Below, piece after piece: positions 17,442 through 24,334 of a DNA stretch of 40,343 bases. Made by a program: the position numbers and the translations under genes. Origin of the DNA: Ruminococcaceae bacterium UBA2854 (GTDB lineage Bacteria > Bacillota > Clostridia > Oscillospirales > Acutalibacteraceae); assembly GCA_002350765.1 (NCBI GenBank), contig DEFK01000032.1, forward strand, positions 1 through 40,343. The letters run 5' to 3'. The stretch's first letter is position 1. Each line of letters opens with the position of its first letter. The notes below the pieces were generated by a model. That model saw only the letters and a list, made by a program, of their open reading frames with translations. It had not been told where the DNA came from and did not search any database.

Positions 17442-17471
17442 TAAAAAAATATACCTGCATAAAGCAGGCAT
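17442..17471 (-). terminator. Terminator-like hairpin just upstream of spoIIIAA
   Basis: On the minus strand an imperfect 8-bp stem (17464-17471 pairing with 17451-17458, one G-U pair) with a 5-nt loop is followed by a run of seven T. It would insulate spoIIIA from transcription arriving from the surface-protein island. Confidence 0.6.
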
Positions 17472-17706
17472 TTGAAGTTCTTAGTTCTTAGTATTCAGTA
17501 TAACGTCACCTTATCAGCGTATATGGCTTCATCTTACCTTGTAATCAAGGGAAGGCATTAAGATTCTTCGACTACGCTAACGCTTCGCTCAGAATGACAA
17601 AGCAAAGGCTAAGAATGACAGAAAAAACCGCCGTTGATTAAGCTTTCTTATAAAGAGAACTTTTCCAAAGGCGGCTATGGCTCCCGCGGCTCGCGGGCAA
17701 AAATAT
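17472..17706. repeat. Non-coding, repeat-like intergenic DNA downstream of the peptide gene
   Basis: No gene is supported here. The stretch holds a tandem 7-mer (GTTCTTA at 17477-17483 and 17484-17490), AGATTCTTCG facing CTCAGAATGACA (about 17560-17600), a second AGAATGACA at 17612-17620, and CCGCC/GGCGG arms around 17629-17675. The CAGAATGACA-type sequence resembles dispersed intergenic repeats that I recall from many gut genomes. It separates the spoIIIA operon from the surface-protein island. Confidence 0.5.
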
Positions 17707-17731
17707 CGGGTTGACCGAAATGGTCAACCCG
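17707..17731 (-). terminator. Intrinsic terminator of the surface-protein/peptide transcript
   Basis: A perfect 10-bp stem, CGGGTTGACC (17707-17716) with GGTCAACCCG (17722-17731), 5-nt loop, flanked by A/T-rich runs that give ATATTTTT on the minus strand. It lies 33 nt past the stop of the 53-residue peptide gene. Confidence 0.88.
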
Positions 17732-17763
17732 AATTTTTAATTCATCCTAAGGTTATTACAGAA

Positions 17764-17925
17764 TTAGAGTAAGCTTGAGAGATCGCCGATTGTACCAGCG
17801 AGCTGGTTGATATTATCAACCTTCTGTGTTGTAGCACCGCTCGATGTTTCTGTTGAAGCACAGAGAACGTCAGCCTTTGTTAAATCCTCTACTGTAATTA
17901 CAGGAGACTTATATAATTCTTTCAT
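17764..17925 (-). CDS. Small 53-residue peptide, unknown function
   Basis: A short reading frame with a strong ribosome-binding site (AAGGAAGGAG, 8 nt before the ATG) that begins 17 nt after the stop of the large secreted-protein gene and ends just before an intrinsic terminator, so it is very probably translated. The peptide opens MKELYKSPVITVEDLTKADV, continues LCASTETSSGATTQ and ends QLAGTIGDLSSLL. It has no signal peptide, one Cys (C22) and a Ser/Thr/Gly-rich middle. The YxxPxIxVxxxxxxDVLxxS start resembles many very short unassigned proteins I recall from gut Firmicutes; whether it is a leader-bearing precursor peptide or a small structural protein is unknown. Confidence 0.75.
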   Translation of the reverse strand: MKELYKSPVITVEDLTKADVLCASTETSSGATTQKVDNINQLAGTIGDLSSLL

Positions 17926-17942
17926 TGTTCGTATCTCCTTCC

Positions 17943-20009
17943 TTAAGTTGCATCGGCTGAAGAAGTACAGCCTGTGTAAGCGTAACTGTAAGCAGAATAC
18001 TTAGCATAGTATGTTTTGCCGTCCTTCTTATAGAAGAAGCGAGCAGCAATCTTACTATTGTCGTCAACGTTGTTAACAGCGCAAGTTACATACTTATAGG
18101 ATGTCGAAGTATCTTCGGGATCGCCGTAAGCAGTGTTTCCGCATACGTTGTTGTATGTACCCATAGCGGAGATTGTCTTTTCGCCGTTGCCCCAATAAGC
18201 CTTGAGGTTATTGAAATTAGTATTCTGTGTAGTTTTATTTGTACCAACCTTAGCGAGTACGAAGCCGTAATCGTCAGCATCCTGAAGCAGTTCAGTATCA
18301 AGAACAGCTACGAAACGGATATTCTTAGCGCCTTCCTGGCTACTTGTGTCTTCGCCTGCTACAGATTTCTTCTGTACGCCGAGGAGTGTACCCTTGAGGT
18401 ATTTTGATGTGATACCAAACTCGTTTCCATCCTGAGCCTTAGCTGCAGCAGCAGTAATCATATCAGGAACGAGCGGGTTATTGAGAACGAGAGACTGTGT
18501 ACCGTTGCCATTGTCTTTCCAAACAAAGTTTTCGGGAGCAGCCTGATCGAAAGTAGACTTCTTAGTAACTTTGATTTTGTCAGGAGCAGTATCAATTACG
18601 TTCTGAGCAGTCTGATCCATAACGATATCGCCGTTCATTGTTCCGCTTTCGAGTGTAAGTGAGAAGCCGTTCTTAGGATCGCTCTTGGAAGCGTAAACCT
18701 CAACGTTACCGTTAATTTCACTATCGCCTGTAACTGTTACGTTAACGGAAGGATAGCTAGAATAACGGCATACGTCAAACGCAAAGCTGCCTGTTGTCGG
18801 GTTAGCGTTGATAGTAGTATCCTTAATAACTGTGTTACCATTGTTGTTAGACAGTGTATAAGCTCCGTTGTAGCTTGTGTTATTAAGTGTCAGCGTCATA
18901 TTGTCAAGTGTAAGATCACAATAGTTCTGAACGAGCATCTTTGCCTTTTCGGAATAGATAGTACCGTTCTTAAATGTGATAGTATTATCCTTGAGAAGCT
19001 GGAACGCCTGTGTCTGTGTTCCTGTAGAACCAACTAAGCTGCCGTCTACTGTGTAAGTATAACTGTTGAAGTCAACTGTAAGACCTGTTGTGTACTTGCC
19101 CTGAGGTGCTTTGAGACCGTTGCCCGCGGAATCAGCAAGAAGTTTGATTGTTGCGCCGTCCTGAGCAGCATTCCAAGCATCCTCTAAAGTAGCGAATTTA
19201 GCTGCGCCAATTTCAGCTACGGGAGTAACTGTTTCAAAAGCAGTTGTATCGGTAGTAAAATTGGAATCAGGATCAGCTTCAATTGCAGACTGTACAGCAC
19301 TGCTGATTTTAACCTCACCAGCCATTGTACCGCTTTCGAGATTAAGGGATAAACCGTCTTTTACGTCGTTACCAGAAGCAGTAACCTCAACGTCACCGTT
19401 GATTTTGCTGTCGCCCTTAACTGTAACGTTAACTGAGGGATAGCTTGAATAACGGCATACATCGAACGCGAAGCTGCCTGCTGTCGGGTTAGCGTTGATA
19501 GTAGTATCCTTAATAACTGTGTTACCATTGTTGTTAGACAGAGTATAAGCGCCGTTGTAGCTTGTGTTATTAAGTGTCAGCGTCATATTGTCAAGTGTAA
19601 GATCACAATAGTTCTGAACGAGCATCTTTGCCTTTTCGGAATAGATAGTACCGTTCTTGAATGTAACCTTGTTGTCCTTAAGAAGCTGGAACGCAAGTGT
19701 CTCTGTTCCGGGAGAACCTACTGTCTCGCCGTCTACTGTGTAAGTCTTACCATTAAAGTCAACTGTAAGACCTGTAGCAAATTTGCCTGCGGGAGTTACT
19801 TTAATACCGTTGCCTGCGCAATCAGCGAGAAGTGTGATTGTGTCGCCGTCCTGAGCAGCCGCGAAAGCAGCCTCGAGTGTTTCGTACTTATTAGCGCCGA
19901 TCTCAGCTACGTTAGTAGCAGCGCTTGCGCTTACTGCCATAACAGACACCATAGAAACTACCATCAGTACAGCGAGTACGATTGATGTAATTTTCTTTGT
20001 CATTCTCAT
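17943..20009 (-). CDS. Secreted protein with duplicated repeat domain and C-terminal domain shared with the GDPD protein
   Basis: A 688-residue exported protein. The signal peptide spans about residues 1-30 and ends VSASA. Two tandem repeats follow (about 34-236 and 264-465), each opening VAEIGAxKxxTLExAxxAAQDG and rich in short beta motifs (TVDFNxxTYTVDG, NMTLTLNNTS, NTVIKDTTINANP) typical of right-handed beta-helix/pectate-lyase-like folds. No catalytic site is recognised. A linker (466-536) leads to a C-terminal domain (about 537-680: LLGVQKKS, NIRFVAVLDTELLQDADDYGFV, YKYVTCAVNNVDD) that recurs in the secreted GDPD protein at 38147-39466. There is no sortase motif or C-terminal membrane anchor. 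An AAAGGAA element lies about 12 nt before the ATG. Probably a surface-associated or carbohydrate-contacting protein (inference). Confidence 0.82.
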   Translation of the reverse strand: MRMTKKITSIVLAVLMVVSMVSVMAVSASAATNVAEIGANKYETLEAAFAAAQDGDTITLLADCAGNGIKVTPAGKFATGLTVDFNGKTYTVDGETVGSPGTETLAFQLLKDNKVTFKNGTIYSEKAKMLVQNYCDLTLDNMTLTLNNTSYNGAYTLSNNNGNTVIKDTTINANPTAGSFAFDVCRYSSYPSVNVTVKGDSKINGDVEVTASGNDVKDGLSLNLESGTMAGEVKISSAVQSAIEADPDSNFTTDTTAFETVTPVAEIGAAKFATLEDAWNAAQDGATIKLLADSAGNGLKAPQGKYTTGLTVDFNSYTYTVDGSLVGSTGTQTQAFQLLKDNTITFKNGTIYSEKAKMLVQNYCDLTLDNMTLTLNNTSYNGAYTLSNNNGNTVIKDTTINANPTTGSFAFDVCRYSSYPSVNVTVTGDSEINGNVEVYASKSDPKNGFSLTLESGTMNGDIVMDQTAQNVIDTAPDKIKVTKKSTFDQAAPENFVWKDNGNGTQSLVLNNPLVPDMITAAAAKAQDGNEFGITSKYLKGTLLGVQKKSVAGEDTSSQEGAKNIRFVAVLDTELLQDADDYGFVLAKVGTNKTTQNTNFNNLKAYWGNGEKTISAMGTYNNVCGNTAYGDPEDTSTSYKYVTCAVNNVDDNSKIAARFFYKKDGKTYYAKYSAYSYAYTGCTSSADAT
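18720..19655 (-). repeat. Near-identical internal direct repeat within the secreted-protein gene
   Basis: Codons about 119-201 (19407-19655) and 348-430 (about 18720-18968) are repeated at an offset of 229 codons (687 nt). The encoded 80-odd residues differ at only about three positions, and long DNA stretches are identical, while flanking repeat sequence is more diverged. This suggests recent duplication or gene conversion. Confidence 0.85.
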
Positions 20010-20089
20010 AAGAGAATCATTCCTTTCATAAATTTTTTTCCTTAATTAAAAATCGGATTAAAACTCACAATATCTGACCACGCAAGGTC

Positions 20090-20200
20090 AGTTGACAGTT
20101 GAAAGTGGACAGTGGACAGTTAAAGGTCGCTTCGCTCCGATTAATAAATCGGGTTTAGAAAATCCGCCAAATACTGACCACTGATTACTGATTACTGATT
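20090..20200. repeat. Repeat-rich non-coding island upstream of the secreted-protein gene
   Basis: The 432-nt gap between the secreted-protein gene and the HTH gene contains no supported gene in this part. It has tandem AGTGGAC (20104-20117), tandem CTGATTA (20181-20194), an imperfect inverted pair CAGTGGACAGT (20110-20120) and ACTGACCACTG (20173-20183), and inside it a perfect hairpin CCGATT-AATA-AATCGG (20137-20152). This nested symmetry resembles a small mobile or MITE-like remnant, but no terminal repeats or target duplication are established. Confidence 0.5.
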
Positions 20201-20254
20201 TGCATATCGCTGTTATTTAAAACAGAGTTTGGACCTTTTGTCCGCATCCGATAT

Positions 20255-20319
20255 GTATTGTATATTACGCGTCGATATACAATACTTCCACGAATATTAA
20301 GGAATATATCCGTATTGTA
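20255..20319. promoter_or_regulatory. Candidate operator: GTATTGTA inverted repeat plus third half-site
   Basis: Perfect 11-bp arms GTATTGTATAT (20255-20265) and ATATACAATAC (20275-20285) are separated by 9 nt, and a third half-site GTATTGTA lies at 20312-20319. All are between the divergent secreted-protein gene and the HTH regulator gene, where a regulator's operator is expected. Binding by that regulator is inference. No convincing -35/-10 pair for the secreted-protein gene was found. Confidence 0.55.
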
Positions 20320-20383
20320 ATCGTAACACATTTTTAATAAAATTTCGCGTACATTTGTGTTCATTTTTATATAATTTATTTGC

Positions 20384-20434
20384 TATAATAGGTATGTGAA
20401 AAATATTGAAATGTTAAAAATTTAATGATATAAT
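20384..20434 (+). promoter_or_regulatory. Two candidate promoters of the HTH regulator gene
   Basis: The first is an extended -10, TGC-TATAAT (hexamer 20384-20389), without a good -35. The second is TTGAAA (20406-20411), 17-nt spacer, TATAAT (20429-20434). Starting from the second would place the first transcribed base at about the ATG, giving a leaderless or near-leaderless mRNA; the first gives a leader of about 45 nt. Confidence 0.6.
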
Positions 20435-20444
20435 AGGTGGTATG

Positions 20445-20711
20445 ATGGATAAAATGAATAATAACTTAAAGAAAGAAAACATTGTAGGAAAAGCTATTAA
20501 ACAAGCGCGTGAGGAAAAGCATATATCCCAGGAGGTTCTAAGCAGCTTCGCGAATATAAGCAGAACTCACCTGAGCGCTATTGAACGCGGGCTAAGAACT
20601 CCTAACTTTCAGACATTTTATAAAATCGCTTTCGCTCTGAAAATGAAGCCCAGCGAATTGCTAAAAAGAATCGAGGATGAAATAGGCGACGATATTATAG
20701 ATATGTTTTAA
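20445..20711 (+). CDS. XRE-family helix-turn-helix regulator
   Basis: An 88-residue protein that is nearly all one Cro/C1-type HTH domain: KAIKQAREEKHISQEVLSSF, ISRTHLSAIERGLRTPNF and TFYKIAFALKMKPSELL. A short acidic tail follows (EDEIGDDIIDMF), and there is no sensor domain. Such small single-domain regulators repress or activate nearby genes. Three ATGs are possible (20442, 20445, 20454); AGGTGG at 20435-20440 is nearest a usable distance for 20445. The gene diverges from the secreted-protein gene with a candidate palindromic operator between them, and ends before a bidirectional terminator. Confidence 0.85.
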   Translation: MDKMNNNLKKENIVGKAIKQAREEKHISQEVLSSFANISRTHLSAIERGLRTPNFQTFYKIAFALKMKPSELLKRIEDEIGDDIIDMF

Positions 20712-20724
20712 TATTTTTTACGAT

Positions 20725-20754
20725 AAAAAAAGCACGCTTTGAGCGTGCTTTTTT
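20725..20754. terminator. Bidirectional terminator between the HTH gene and ligA
   Basis: AGCACGCT (20731-20738) pairs with AGCGTGCT (20742-20749) around a 3-nt loop, extended by a run of A on the left and T on the right. It lies between converging genes. Confidence 0.92.
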
Positions 20755-20795
20755 CGTTATAAATATATAGTATCAGACTGCTGCTGAATTGATAA

Positions 20796-22781
20796 TCAAT
20801 TCTCAGATGCCATATTTAAAAAATCTTCTTCGGATATTATTTTTACGCCGAGGCTCTGGGCTTTAGTAAGCTTGGAGCCTGCGGATTCACCCGCTAAGAC
20901 ATAATCAGTCTTTTTGCTGACGGATGAGGAGGTTTTTCCTCCATTATCCTCGATAATCTTCGAGGCTTCTTTTCGTGACATTGTCGGAAGCGTGCCTGTA
21001 AGCACGAAGGTCTTGCCCTCGAAAACTCCTCCCTCTGCCCTTCTCTCGGAGGGTGTCATCTTAACGCCGAGAGCTTTCAACTCGCCGATCAGATGCTTTG
21101 TACTTTCAAGAGAGAAATACTGAACCACCGACTCAGCCATTATTTCACCGAAGCCGTCTATAGCGTTAATCTCCGCCGTCTTGGCGTTCATTACTTCCTC
21201 AATCGTCGTAAACCTTCCGCATAAAAGCTGAGCGGCTTTCAGCCCGATATGAGGTATACCGAGAGCATATACAAGGCGGTACAGCTCGTTATCCTTGGAC
21301 TTTTCGAGCGCGTTAATAAGGTTTTTGGCTGACTTTTCCTTTTTATTCTCGAGAGTAAGGATATCCTCGAATTTCAGCTTATACAAATCGGCGGGAGACT
21401 TTACAAGCTGGGCGTCAACAAGCTGTTCGAGTACCGCGGGACCTAAGCCGTCAATATCCATTGCGTCACGGCTTACGAAGTGGAAAAGATGGCGCATAAG
21501 CTGTGCGGGACAATCGGTGTTGGTACAGCGGATAGCAGCCTCGCCGTCCTCGCGTGTAACGGGACTTGAGCATGACGGACAGAGCTTAGGGAACTCGAAC
21601 GGTACGGCGTTTTCGGCGTGGCTTACTACCGAAAGCACCTCGGGGATAATCTCCCCCGCTTTTCTTATAAGAACCCTGTCGCCTACGCAAATACCCTTTT
21701 CGGTTATAAAATCAATATTGTGGAGCGTAGCGCGCGATACGGTTGTACCCGCTAAAAGCACGGGTTCGAAATTTCCGACGGGAGTTAACACGCCAGTACG
21801 TCCGACGTTTATTTCTACGGATAATAAAGTGGTTTCCTTTTCCTCGGGCGGATACTTGTACGCCTCAGCCCAACGTGGGAATTTAGCCGTAGAGCCGAGC
21901 TCCTCGCGCGCGTTAAAATCATCAACCTTTACGACAGCGCCGTCTATTGCGAAGCTGTATTCTCCTCGGTTTTCGCCGATATTGTTTATCTCGGTAATAA
22001 CATCCTCGATATTATTAAAGCTCTTATGAAAAGCCGTAGGTATACCGAGAGATTTAATATATTCAAGCGATTGCTCGTGGTTTGTCAGGGTTTTTCCCTC
22101 AACGCGCTGAATATTAAATACGAAAATGTCGAGATTACGCTCGGCGGTAATACGGCTGTCTTTTTGCCTTAGAGAGCCCGCCGCGGCGTTTCTCGGATTT
22201 TTAAAGGGCTTTTCTTCCTTCTCCTCCTGGCGTTTCGTAAGTTCAAGAAAGCTCTCGAATGACATATACACCTCGCCTCTGACCTCTAAAAAGGCGGGAG
22301 CGTCTTTTAGCCTGTGCGGGAGGGATTTAATGGTAAGGATATTATCGGTAATATCCTCGCCCACCGTGCCGTCGCCTCTGGTTGAAGCTCGGGAGAGAAC
22401 GCCGTTTCTGTACTCAACAGATACGGAAAGTCCGTCAATCTTAGGCTCGACTACGTATTTTGGCTCGGAGATAACCTCTCTTACCTTGCGGTCAAAATCA
22501 CGCAGTTCATCGAATGAAAAGCTGTCGTGCAGGCTTTCCATTTTAACCTCGTGGACTACCTCGGAAAATTTCGTGCCTGCCTGACCGCCGACCTTTTGCG
22601 TCGGAGAATCGGGAGTAATAAGCTCGGGAAACTCAGCTTCTAAATCCTCGAGCTCACGGAGCATTTTATCGTAGGTAAAGTCGTCGATTTCGGGAGCGTC
22701 CTGATTATAATATAAATCGTTATGATATTTAAGTTCTTTTCGTAGCTTTTCAGCCTTTTGGATTGCTTCTAACAGCAGCAT
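20796..22781 (-). CDS. ligA: NAD-dependent DNA ligase
   Basis: LigA seals nicks in replication and repair using NAD+. The protein has 661 residues, family-typical. Domains in order: Ia (YHNDLYYNQDAPEIDDFTYD), the adenylation domain with catalytic Lys in EPKIDG (about K114), OB-fold, a four-Cys zinc finger (CPSCSSPV...CTNTDCPAQ), helix-hairpin-helix region (DIDGLGPAVLEQL, GIPHIG) and a C-terminal BRCT domain (GKTFVLTGTLPTMSRKEASKIIEDNGGK). I chose ATG at 22781, with AGGGTGAT 4 nt upstream, over an in-frame TTG at 22799 that would overlap the HD gene stop as TTGA. Confidence 0.97.
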   Translation of the reverse strand: MLLLEAIQKAEKLRKELKYHNDLYYNQDAPEIDDFTYDKMLRELEDLEAEFPELITPDSPTQKVGGQAGTKFSEVVHEVKMESLHDSFSFDELRDFDRKVREVISEPKYVVEPKIDGLSVSVEYRNGVLSRASTRGDGTVGEDITDNILTIKSLPHRLKDAPAFLEVRGEVYMSFESFLELTKRQEEKEEKPFKNPRNAAAGSLRQKDSRITAERNLDIFVFNIQRVEGKTLTNHEQSLEYIKSLGIPTAFHKSFNNIEDVITEINNIGENRGEYSFAIDGAVVKVDDFNAREELGSTAKFPRWAEAYKYPPEEKETTLLSVEINVGRTGVLTPVGNFEPVLLAGTTVSRATLHNIDFITEKGICVGDRVLIRKAGEIIPEVLSVVSHAENAVPFEFPKLCPSCSSPVTREDGEAAIRCTNTDCPAQLMRHLFHFVSRDAMDIDGLGPAVLEQLVDAQLVKSPADLYKLKFEDILTLENKKEKSAKNLINALEKSKDNELYRLVYALGIPHIGLKAAQLLCGRFTTIEEVMNAKTAEINAIDGFGEIMAESVVQYFSLESTKHLIGELKALGVKMTPSERRAEGGVFEGKTFVLTGTLPTMSRKEASKIIEDNGGKTSSSVSKKTDYVLAGESAGSKLTKAQSLGVKIISEEDFLNMASEN

Positions 22782-22795
22782 TGTATCACCCTGAA

Positions 22796-23371
22796 TCAAT
22801 TATTTACAGCGGAAGTTCCTTTTTCTCTTAGATACGTAGATTCCAAATCCGCTAAATGGAGCTTAACGGCGAGCGGATAGAGGTTGTACGCCTGGGAAAT
22901 AGTATTGCTGTTCTTATCGCCGAACTCGCCCATATGCCAGCGGATAGCCATAGCCTCGTCAAGTCTTAAACGCATAAAACGCTCGATAAGAAATACTGAT
23001 TTCTCTCCGTGTCCAAACGGGAAACGGTCGTCAATAGCGTAGTACGGAACCTTTTCCCAGCGGCCTGTTTCGTCGTTTTTAACATTTCGGGTGCTGACCT
23101 TATAAAACTGCGCCTTGCATAAATCGTGGAGCAGAGCGCAGATTGCGAAGCTCTCGGCGCTGTCGGTTTCCTCGTCGAAATGTTTCTCTACCATAGTATT
23201 ATATACACTTACCGAGTGCATAACCAGACCGTTTTCGCAGGCGCAGTGGAAGCGTGTGCTCGCGGGAGCTGTAAAGAAGTCGGTAGTTTCTATCCAGTCA
23301 AGAAGCTTATCGCTTCCCTCGCGGGTTATATTCTCTTTAAAAATCTTAATAAATTCTTCTTTTGCTGTCAT
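22796..23371 (-). CDS. HD-domain hydrolase
   Basis: A 191-residue HD-superfamily protein. HD enzymes are metal-dependent phosphohydrolases, often on nucleotides. Metal-ligand candidates are H52 (LVMHSVSVY), H82-D83 (ALLHDLCKA), H121 (FGHGEKS), H146 (IRWHMGEF) and D175 (LHLADLES), in the order expected. The substrate is unknown. GTGAGG lies before the ATG. It sits 8 nt after the ywlG-type gene and just before ligA, forming a three-gene run. No partner that would define its substrate is nearby. Confidence 0.85.
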   Translation of the reverse strand: MTAKEEFIKIFKENITREGSDKLLDWIETTDFFTAPASTRFHCACENGLVMHSVSVYNTMVEKHFDEETDSAESFAICALLHDLCKAQFYKVSTRNVKNDETGRWEKVPYYAIDDRFPFGHGEKSVFLIERFMRLRLDEAMAIRWHMGEFGDKNSNTISQAYNLYPLAVKLHLADLESTYLREKGTSAVNN

Positions 23372-23379
23372 AAATTACC

Positions 23380-23931
23380 TCACATTAAATCTTTATTATA
23401 TACGGCGCGTTCTCCGCCAACAAATCTCGGACGCGAACGCGCGCATATAACGCTCGCTTCTCCGATTTTATTATTCTCCATTTTAAGCGGTACGGCTACG
23501 CGTCTTACGTGCATACCGATAAGCGTTCCGCCGATATCTATACCAGCGTCGGCTTTTACGCCGTCTACTACTACGGGCTCATCAAAAATCTCGTAAGCTG
23601 TGGTAGCGTTACTTCCTCCAGCCTTTGGAACAGGAATTACGTTTACAATTTCAAGATTATGTTTTTCGGCGTATTCCCTCTCGACAACAAGCGCTCTTTC
23701 GAGATGCTCGCAACATTGAGCGGCTAAGAATATGCCCCTTTCTTTAAGATACGGATAAAAAGCGCTGTACATAGCTTTCGCGCAGTCAAGGTTGGAATCC
23801 GTACCGATTATCGAGCCCGTTACCACGCTTGTGGAGCAACCGAGCACGACTAAATCGCCCTCTTTTAAGGACGCTTTTTCTATCAGTTCTTTAAAAACAT
23901 TGGAAGTCTGTTCTTTTATTTTTTCATACAT
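23380..23931 (-). CDS. UPF0340/YwlG-family protein (TIGR01440-type)
   Basis: A 183-residue protein of the conserved YwlG/UPF0340 family, whose function is not established. Recognisable segments are LVVLGCSTSVVTGSIIGTDSN, AAQCCEHLERALVVE, VPKAGGSNATTAYE, and DAGIDIGGTLIGMHVRRVAVPL. Length is normal. A TATAAT hexamer lies about 20 nt upstream on the minus strand but without a convincing -35. It is first in the run with the HD hydrolase and ligA. Confidence 0.9.
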   Translation of the reverse strand: MYEKIKEQTSNVFKELIEKASLKEGDLVVLGCSTSVVTGSIIGTDSNLDCAKAMYSAFYPYLKERGIFLAAQCCEHLERALVVEREYAEKHNLEIVNVIPVPKAGGSNATTAYEIFDEPVVVDGVKADAGIDIGGTLIGMHVRRVAVPLKMENNKIGEASVICARSRPRFVGGERAVYNKDLM

Positions 23932-24003
23932 AATTAATCACCAATTTATATTATACAATGAAATATATTAAAATAGAGTGCTTAAAAGAATAAAAAAAGA
24001 AAA

Positions 24004-24024
24004 GCTGTCCGATAGACGGACAGC
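24004..24024 (-). terminator. Terminator of the rpsF-ssb-rpsR operon
   Basis: An 8-bp GC-rich stem (GCTGTCCG with CGGACAGC, 5-nt loop) is followed on the minus strand by a T-rich tail. It begins just after the rpsR stop. Confidence 0.88.
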
Positions 24025-24035
24025 ATATATCTTTA

Positions 24036-24272
24036 TCAGTCGGTTGTGTACGGAAGAAGCGCAACCTGACGCGCGCGCTTAATAGCTGTTGTAAGCGCTC
24101 TCTGGTGTCTTGCGCAAGTACCTGTTACACGGCGGGGTAAAATCTTACCGCGCTCGCTCATATAACGACGTAAACGAGCGATATCCTTATAATCAACGTT
24201 CTCAACCTTATCTACGCAAAAAGCGCAAACTTTTCTACGGCCTTTTCTGCCGCGGATAGGACGATCTGCCAT
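24036..24272 (-). CDS. rpsR: 30S ribosomal protein S18
   Basis: S18, 78 residues, binds S6 in the platform of the small subunit. The sequence GRKGRRKVCAFC...DYKDIARLRRYMSERGKILPRRVTGTCARHQRALTTAIKRARQ is canonical, and the CxxC-type Cys residues suggest the zinc-binding form. I chose the ATG at 24272 rather than an in-frame ATG at 24290, because AAAGGAGA lies between them and serves the downstream start. It is third in rpsF-ssb-rpsR. Confidence 0.97.
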   Translation of the reverse strand: MADRPIRGRKGRRKVCAFCVDKVENVDYKDIARLRRYMSERGKILPRRVTGTCARHQRALTTAIKRARQVALLPYTTD

Positions 24273-24334
24273 GATTATCTCTCCTTTCAAAAATTCGTAG
24301 CTTTTCTATATATTCCTTTCGGAATTAGAATCAA

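Noticed and set aside
17421..17471. Extended SpoIIIAA starting at the ATG at 17471
   Set aside because: It would translate a terminator-like hairpin and T-run, has no ribosome-binding site, and makes the protein longer than its family.
21295..22029. Long plus-strand open frame (244 codons) opposite ligA
   Set aside because: It lies wholly antisense to a clear NAD-dependent ligase, has Ser/Thr-rich low-information translation and no plausible ribosome-binding site or family resemblance.
22782..22799. TTG at 22799 as the ligA start
   Set aside because: The ATG at 22781 has a better ribosome-binding site and matches the family N-terminus, although the TTGA overlap looked tempting.
23932..23995. 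Sigma-A promoter for the ywlG-type gene
   Set aside because: A TATAAT hexamer is present, but no acceptable -35 at 16-18 nt and no clear extended -10, so it is not listed as a feature.
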